A model generated the notes under the pieces. It ran no database searches and was not told where the DNA came from. It saw nothing but the letters and a program-made list of their open reading frames with translations. Positions 54,565-59,293 of a stretch of 59,293 nucleotides of DNA are shown piece after piece. Source of the DNA: Bacteroides sp. (lineage in GTDB: Bacteria > Bacteroidota > Bacteroidia > Bacteroidales > Bacteroidaceae); contig JAMPDJ010000018.1 in the NCBI GenBank assembly GCA_023665805.1, positions 1-59,293 on the forward strand. The letters run 5' to 3'. Made by a program: the position numbers and the translations under genes. How positions within the stretch are numbered: the stretch's first letter is position 1; each line of letters opens with the position of its first letter.

Positions 54565-55172
54565 AACACCTTAAACGTATAGCCATACTTCTCTCCAACA
54601 TATTCCACCCGACCTTTTATCCGTTGGTGGGTTTCATAATTCTTTTCTCACTCACATACCTCGGCATGTTGCCATGGTTCTTCAAATTGTGGGTTTTCCT
54701 GGCAGTATACATCTTTACCGTAGCTCTGCCATACTTGATACTGATGGTTATACGCAAGACAAACGGATGGAAGCGTATGGACATGTACAGACAGCACCGC
54801 CGCAGTATCGTCTATGCCACCAACATCCTGTGCTATGCCTCTTGCATGTATGTGTGCAACAGCCTGTATCTTCCGCCATTCATAGGCAGCATCCTGGTGG
54901 TGTGCCTGATGGCGCAATGCATTTGTGCCTTGGTAAATGTCTGGTACAAGGTAAGCATACACTCCGCAGGGACAGGACTGGTCATGGGGTCGCTGATGGC
55001 CTACAGTTTTCTTTTCGACTTCAATCCGACTTGGTGGCTTTGCCTCGCGCTCCTGATTTCGGGAGCAGTCATGAGCAGCCGCATGTACCTTTATAACAGG
55101 GAACTGGGACAAGTCATTTGCGGAACATGCATAGGTATCTTATGCGGATTCACCGGCATTCTCCTATGGTAA
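54561..55172 (+). CDS. Membrane protein, PAP2-like
   Basis: 203 residues with about six membrane helices. The segment WYKVSIHSAGTG has the Lys/Ser/His pattern often seen in PAP2-related membrane proteins, and SSRMYLYNRELGQVICGTCIG may supply the later conserved residues. The full phosphatase signature is not clear, so activity is uncertain. It overlaps rpoN by four bases. Confidence 0.65.
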   Translation: MKHLKRIAILLSNIFHPTFYPLVGFIILFSLTYLGMLPWFFKLWVFLAVYIFTVALPYLILMVIRKTNGWKRMDMYRQHRRSIVYATNILCYASCMYVCNSLYLPPFIGSILVVCLMAQCICALVNVWYKVSIHSAGTGLVMGSLMAYSFLFDFNPTWWLCLALLISGAVMSSRMYLYNRELGQVICGTCIGILCGFTGILLW

Positions 55173-55481
55173 ACCAGAAAATCCAAAAACAGATTTGCAT
55201 CAGATGCAGACGGATGCCATTTCCATCACGACGCGGCATTTAACAGGCAGACAGGCAAAATAACCGGAATCAGCTTTCCGGTGTGTCTGCTTGATTGTTT
55301 TCGTTGTTGTCCAAACCTAACTTGTACTGATTGAAGTACAATGGTTTGTATTACACACCCAAGGAAACACTCCCGTGTCCGATAAAACTTACAGTCCTAT
55401 TTTAACAAAACAAGAGATTAAACACGCTTACCTGACACCAGTAATTAAAATTAAGAGTAACAATATAGCTATATGTTGCAT
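55173..55481. other. Intergenic region with terminator and lone element end
   Basis: 309 bases. After the terminator at 55247-55290 there is a second fold (CAAACC/GGTTTG enclosing TTGTAC/GTACAA, about 55312-55352). At 55377-55391 lies GTGTCCGATAAAACT, matching the end of the deleted element at 37599. No gene was seen. Confidence 0.5.
55247..55290 (+). terminator. Terminator after the rpoN gene pair
   Basis: GCAGACA (55247-55253) pairs with TGTCTGC (55284-55290), with an inner stem ACCGGA/TCCGGT. TTGATTGTTTTC follows. Confidence 0.65.
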
Positions 55482-56231
55482 TCATCTCTTTTTATTTACA
55501 TCCCATTTAAAGGTATAAATAAAGTTTCCTACAGGAATGTTTACAATCAACATCTTACCCTTTTTCCTTTTGATATTCATATAGCCAATGATAGCTTCAC
55601 CTGGATAAATAGTTGTAGTTTTTAAATATCCTTGTTCACGTATGGTTCGGTCATTATCCATCATTTGTCCTAATGTAAACATTTGATTGGTAGATGCTAC
55701 AATTGCTTGATATGCAGCATTAGCATTATAATGCTGGGTTACGGCAGTGTAAGCATAACCATTAGGAGAATAAATCGTTGAATAGGATGTTGAATGTCCT
55801 GCTGTCCCAGCATTAATACCAGCGGAGATTCCATACAAAGCCATAGTCAATGCTTGCAAGCGTTTTATCTTTTTTTGATATTCTTCATTGGTATATACTT
55901 CAAGTTCTAAAGTATCATCTTTTTTTGTTAGTAAATTAGAGTGCACACTGTCTGGTTGGAATATAATAGGTGTTTCACTTAAATTCCTGATGAAAATCTC
56001 CAAGTGATAGTATTTACCGTAATCATCTTTTGTTTCAAAACATGAAAGCCCCACAACAAAATCATTTTTGTTGAAATAAGCCCAAAATCTCCCATCATTA
56101 TATTCTGTCAGGATAGAATCGTTTTGAGGGTATATAAAGGTTTGTGCTTTACATATGGTTGAATGTAACAAAAATACTACCATAAGTATAGTCAAAAGCA
56201 AATGAGTTCGGTAAATACGTGTTGTGTCCAT
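55482..56231 (-). CDS. Exported protein of unknown function
   Basis: 249 residues with a signal peptide (about 1-30, ending CKAQ). The mature protein is beta-rich (FWAYFNKNDFVVGLSCF, YHLEIFIRN), followed by a Ser/Thr/Tyr/Ala-rich middle section (about 135-170) and a C-terminal strand region (LIVNIPVGNFIYTFKWDV). The pattern fits a cell-envelope protein but no family was recognised. Base composition is more AT-rich than its neighbours, hinting at acquisition. Confidence 0.65.
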   Translation of the reverse strand: MDTTRIYRTHLLLTILMVVFLLHSTICKAQTFIYPQNDSILTEYNDGRFWAYFNKNDFVVGLSCFETKDDYGKYYHLEIFIRNLSETPIIFQPDSVHSNLLTKKDDTLELEVYTNEEYQKKIKRLQALTMALYGISAGINAGTAGHSTSYSTIYSPNGYAYTAVTQHYNANAAYQAIVASTNQMFTLGQMMDNDRTIREQGYLKTTTIYPGEAIIGYMNIKRKKGKMLIVNIPVGNFIYTFKWDVNKKR

Positions 56232-56269
56232 GAACTATGTGTAACAAATGTTGCGGTGTGGATGAATTG

Positions 56270-56386
56270 CTATTTGGCAGGGACACACCAATATAGGAAC
56301 AGAAAGGCAATCATCAGTACTATGATGGCCATGGCCATGATGCCCCACATGAAGGATTGATTGGACTTACGGATGTTGTGTTTCAT
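56270..56386 (-). CDS. 38-residue single-helix membrane peptide
   Basis: A complete small frame from the ATG at 56386 to the TAG at 56270. It encodes a basic N-terminus (MKHNIRKSNQSF) and one hydrophobic helix (MAMAIIVLMIAFLFLYW) ending CVPAK. The helix length and flanking charges are those of a real membrane segment. It lies between the S41 protease gene and the exported-protein gene, on the same strand as both. It may be an assembly or regulatory peptide. Confidence 0.5.
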   Translation of the reverse strand: MKHNIRKSNQSFMWGIMAMAIIVLMIAFLFLYWCVPAK

Positions 56387-56428
56387 GAGTCAACAGTTAT
56401 GAATTAGGAGTAATAAAGTACGTAGAAA

Positions 56429-58093
56429 TCATTTGTCCGCCTTGGCACTAAGCATAGCCTTGTAGGCTTCGGGGGTACGCAACAGTTCCACGGCAGTGCG
56501 GTAGACCGTATCTTGAGGCATGGTATGGCGTATGATACCCTTCTGCCGATAGTAGCGTCCGATAATCTCGCTTTCGATGAACGGAACTATGCGATGTTTC
56601 AAACGTTCCAAATCCTTGGCCGTGTCAGGAGCGAATTTTGCTTCGAGAGCTTTCATCTCCTCCTCGGCAACATCCAGATAACCCTCCATACGTGCTATCT
56701 GGCGCAGAAATTTAATAGCCTCATCCGAACGGCGGTTATATGTAAAGTCGGCCTCTTGCACATATCGGCAGAAGTCTGCATAGATACTGTCATTTATATG
56801 AAATTCACCCGGAGCGGCAATTGCAGGATGCCGGTTGACAAAGTCGGTGACCCAGTCGAAGAAGATATAGCTCTGCGCCAAGTCATAGAGCATAGTTGGC
56901 AATGTGTCATTGCTGACAACGCTGTCCGGCTGTATTCCGCCGCCATCCATCACGCGGCGCCCGCCTTGGGTGTAAAATGTTTTTTGCAGGGAATCCGGAA
57001 TGGCCTTGATGTTACCGTTGTGGTCGTACTCATGTGCCTGAATGCAACGCCCGGAAGGAATATAATATCGTCCGGTAGTCACTTTCAATTCCCCACGGTA
57101 GGGAACATCGCGCAAGGCTTGTACCAGTCCCTTGCCATAAGTACGTGTGCCCATCACCACGGCACGGTCCATGTCCTGCAGGGCACCGCTGAGAATCTCG
57201 GAAGAAGAAGCCGAGGCCCCATTGACAAGCACCACCAATGGCAACTGTGGCGCTACGGGATCCGAGGTGGTGAAGTACTCGTGATTAGTCGCAGGCTGCT
57301 TGCCCTTGGTATACACTACCTTAACACCCTTGTCCAAAAACAGATTGACGATGTCTACAGCCTCGTTGACGGCACCTCCGCCATTGTCGCGGATGTCCAG
57401 AACAAGACCTTTGACACCCTGCGACATCAGTTGCAGCAACGCATTACGCATCTCGCGGGCACAACCGGTGGTGAAACTGTTGAAATTGATGTATCCGATG
57501 CCATCGTCCATCATACCATAATAAGGTATGGCGGGCACTTGTATGGCACGGCGCGTGATGTGCACGGTATGGACCTTGTCACTGCCAGGACGCTGATAGC
57601 GCATTTCCATCGTGGTCCCGGTCTCGCCGCGCAACATCTCCGAAACTTTGGCCGATGGCATGCCCTTGATGTCCTTGCCATCGATGGAAATGATGATGTC
57701 ACCGGCTTTCAGACCTGCCTCTTGGCTGGGGGAGTTATCGAAAGGCTCGCTGATGACCACGCGGTCCAATTTGTCGTGGAAACGTATATAGCTGCCAATA
57801 CCGGCATATTTGCCAGTGGCCATTTGCCGAAGATCGTCATCGTCGGCAGGATAGTATCCGGTGAAAGGATCCACACGCATGAGCATGCCGTCTATGGCCC
57901 AACGTATGACAGTGTCAGCGGCCAAAGTATCCACATAGTATAGGTCCAAGGCCCTGTATATCTCATTGAATATCTCCAGGTTTCGGGTTATCTTGGAGTT
58001 GCGGTTCTCTGATGCCTGTCCGTATGCCGGTATGCCGGTACCTGCAAATGCCACGAAAAGAACAAAAAACAAGAAATTACGTATAGGGTTCAT
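56429..58093 (-). CDS. Periplasmic S41 (C-terminal processing) protease
   Basis: 554 residues with a signal peptide (about 1-25, ending AYGQ). A PDZ domain (about 95-175, EAGLKAGDIIISIDGKDI) precedes the S41 domain. The nucleophile Ser is in VNGASASSSEILSGAL and the Lys in TRTYGKGLVQ. It cleaves proteins near their C-termini in the envelope. The C-terminal 150 residues are helical, as in Bacteroidetes CtpA-like proteins. Confidence 0.92.
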   Translation of the reverse strand: MNPIRNFLFFVLFVAFAGTGIPAYGQASENRNSKITRNLEIFNEIYRALDLYYVDTLAADTVIRWAIDGMLMRVDPFTGYYPADDDDLRQMATGKYAGIGSYIRFHDKLDRVVISEPFDNSPSQEAGLKAGDIIISIDGKDIKGMPSAKVSEMLRGETGTTMEMRYQRPGSDKVHTVHITRRAIQVPAIPYYGMMDDGIGYINFNSFTTGCAREMRNALLQLMSQGVKGLVLDIRDNGGGAVNEAVDIVNLFLDKGVKVVYTKGKQPATNHEYFTTSDPVAPQLPLVVLVNGASASSSEILSGALQDMDRAVVMGTRTYGKGLVQALRDVPYRGELKVTTGRYYIPSGRCIQAHEYDHNGNIKAIPDSLQKTFYTQGGRRVMDGGGIQPDSVVSNDTLPTMLYDLAQSYIFFDWVTDFVNRHPAIAAPGEFHINDSIYADFCRYVQEADFTYNRRSDEAIKFLRQIARMEGYLDVAEEEMKALEAKFAPDTAKDLERLKHRIVPFIESEIIGRYYRQKGIIRHTMPQDTVYRTAVELLRTPEAYKAMLSAKADK

Positions 58094-58166
58094 TGCAAAT
58101 ATGTGCGTATATTATTGTGCTCGTATCCGGAGGTATGGGACTGGTGTAGCGCTTTGTCGGGATTGC

Positions 58167-59147
58167 TCAACGACAGTTTATACCTGTCTTTATTCTATTC
58201 CATGCGGCAGGGCTCAACTGACTTCCGGTGACTTGTATGACTTCGGAAGCCAGTATGCTGCCAGTATGCAGACATTTCTCCAGACGGTGTCCACGTGTCA
58301 TCGCATGCAGGAATCCTGATGCAAAATAATCGCCTGCAGCCGTAGTGTCCACTACGTTGTCCACCGGGATGGCATTGCACTGGAATATGCGTCCGCCATC
58401 GTTCATGGCTATGGAACCGTGTTCGCCCAGCTTCACAACGGCTGTCTGGCACAAATGCGCCAAATGACGCAACTGCTCTTTGGAGTCGAAACTACCGGTG
58501 AAAGCACGTGCCTCTCCCTCGTTGGCAAAGACTATGTCTATATAATCGGAAATGAGATGATGGAAGTATATACGATTTTGGCTGACCACGTTGAAACTGG
58601 ACAAATCCAGGCTAATAACAAGCCCCGCCTCTTTAGCCTTGCGGCAAATGGACTCGATCAGTTCTTGATTCTGTACCAAATATCCCTCGACATGCAACAT
58701 GTCATAGCCACGAAACAAATCATCGGTTATATCACTGGCACTTAGGTAATAAGCAGAACCCAGCCATGTACCGAAAGTACGGCTTCCGCCCGGAGTGATG
58801 AACGTGTGAGCCATGCCTGTACCCTCGTTACCATGAAACAGTTGCGTATGTACGCCGGCTTTGACCAGCTGGGCTTCAAAAAAACGTCCCATCTCATCAT
58901 AACCTACACGGCCGACAAAACCGGGTTCACGTTCCAGTTTGGCCAAGGCCACCATGGTGTTGCCTATACTGCCGCCACTGGAATAGCTTTTTTCTATGTC
59001 GCGAGTCATGTCCTCGATAGCATGTTCCCATCTCTCGTTGATGAGGGTCATGGCATCCTTTTTCAGATGTATCTCACTAAGCAAGTGCTCGTCTGGCAAA
59101 TGGTAGAGTACATCCACCAATGCATTGCCGATTCCAAGTATTTTCAT
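58167..59147 (-). CDS. PfkB-family sugar/nucleoside kinase
   Basis: 326 residues from the ATG at 59147 (MKILGIGNALVDVLY); a frame start at 59171 would overlap the -7 box. The glycine motif SSGGSIGNTMVALAKL and the C-terminal catalytic motif DTTAAGDYFASGFL (Asp base, anion hole) are present. Bacteroidetes proteins of this type are annotated as adenosine kinase or ribokinase-like; the substrate is not settled. Confidence 0.88.
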   Translation of the reverse strand: MKILGIGNALVDVLYHLPDEHLLSEIHLKKDAMTLINERWEHAIEDMTRDIEKSYSSGGSIGNTMVALAKLEREPGFVGRVGYDEMGRFFEAQLVKAGVHTQLFHGNEGTGMAHTFITPGGSRTFGTWLGSAYYLSASDITDDLFRGYDMLHVEGYLVQNQELIESICRKAKEAGLVISLDLSSFNVVSQNRIYFHHLISDYIDIVFANEGEARAFTGSFDSKEQLRHLAHLCQTAVVKLGEHGSIAMNDGGRIFQCNAIPVDNVVDTTAAGDYFASGFLHAMTRGHRLEKCLHTGSILASEVIQVTGSQLSPAAWNRIKTGINCR

Positions 59148-59168
59148 GTCTATCCCGATTTTTTTATG

Positions 59169-59176
59169 CAAAGATA
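59169..59176 (-). promoter_or_regulatory. -7 box for the PfkB kinase
   Basis: TATCTTTG on the reverse strand, 21 bases before the start at 59147. It lies right beside the divergent tRNA promoter. Confidence 0.5.
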
Positions 59177-59207
59177 TTGTTTATTTCCGAAAAAAGCTCT
59201 AACTTTG
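59177..59207 (+). promoter_or_regulatory. Promoter of tRNA-Asn
   Basis: TTG (59177-59179), 20 bases, then TAACTTTG (59200-59207), 32 bases before the tRNA start. Confidence 0.7.
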
Positions 59208-59239
59208 CAACGCAATTGAGAAAATTACTCACAAAAGAT

Positions 59240-59293
59240 GCTTCAGTAGCTCAGTTGGTTAGAGCACATGACTGTTAATCATGGGGTCGTTGG
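59240..59293 (+). tRNA. tRNA-Asn (GTT), 3' end cut by the window
   Basis: The acceptor strand GCTTCAG is followed by a D-arm GCTC-AGTTGGTTA-GAGC and an anticodon arm CATGA-CTGTTAA-TCATG with anticodon GTT. The sequence stops within the variable/T-arm region at the window end. Confidence 0.92.

Noticed and set aside
56513..57943. Forward open frame of 476 codons
   Set aside because: Antisense to the S41 protease gene; a mirror frame.

Overview
The window reads as a chromosome segment of a Bacteroidales bacterium, most like the Prevotella/Paraprevotella/Bacteroides group. Promoters match the Bacteroidetes form (TTTG or TTG, about 19-20 bases, then TAnnTTTG). Gene content agrees: type III glutamine synthetase, meso-diaminopimelate dehydrogenase, tandem FKBP prolyl isomerases, a Bacteroidetes-type IspG and a Bacteroides-type tyrosine recombinase. 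I cannot fix the genus from this sequence alone.

Layout. 1-442: start of a type I restriction subunit (HsdR), cut by the window edge. 919-3449: three FKBP isomerases in tandem. 3590-9401: forward run of nucleoside kinase, NAD(P)HX dehydratase, PurE, IspG, an acetyltransferase and a TtcA-like protein. 9445-16866: reverse export operon (TolC, HlyD-type adaptor, ABC ATPase, FtsX-type permease) ending in a secreted transglutaminase-like protein. 17097-18647: LuxS and RfbD. 18975: Hsp20. 19485-23721: AT-rich reverse defence cassette with a C protein, a DNA adenine methylase, a BsuBI/PstI-type endonuclease and two unrecognised genes. 23870 to about 25400: a shrunken, decayed group II intron. 25643-33311: forward housekeeping genes (GpmI, Ung, DUF3109, GH16, CysS, GlnN). 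33670-35312: three small exported or membrane proteins behind a long structured leader. 35655-37900: an IS1634-type insertion sequence, a MITE and a second deleted element nested together. 37899-42324: pyruvate formate-lyase with its activase, and divergent Ddh. 43090-47612: a MATE pump, an AAA+ ATPase and a truncated integrase. 47810-59147: GH20, an epimerase, RNase R, RpoN, a membrane protein, an exported protein, a 38-residue membrane peptide, an S41 protease and a PfkB kinase. 59240 to the end: tRNA-Asn.

The core genes are ordinary metabolism. The unusual material lies between genes. There are two unrelated families of short tandem arrays, one with a 23-base and one with a 22-base period. 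Each has a conserved 14-base core and a variable spacer, and each occurs at two loci. There is also a MITE family of about 200 bp with four copies, and a deleted insertion element with a 9-base target duplication. The best candidates for undescribed biology are these arrays, the two companion genes of the restriction cassette, and the small cysteine-rich exported peptide with its terminator-containing leader.
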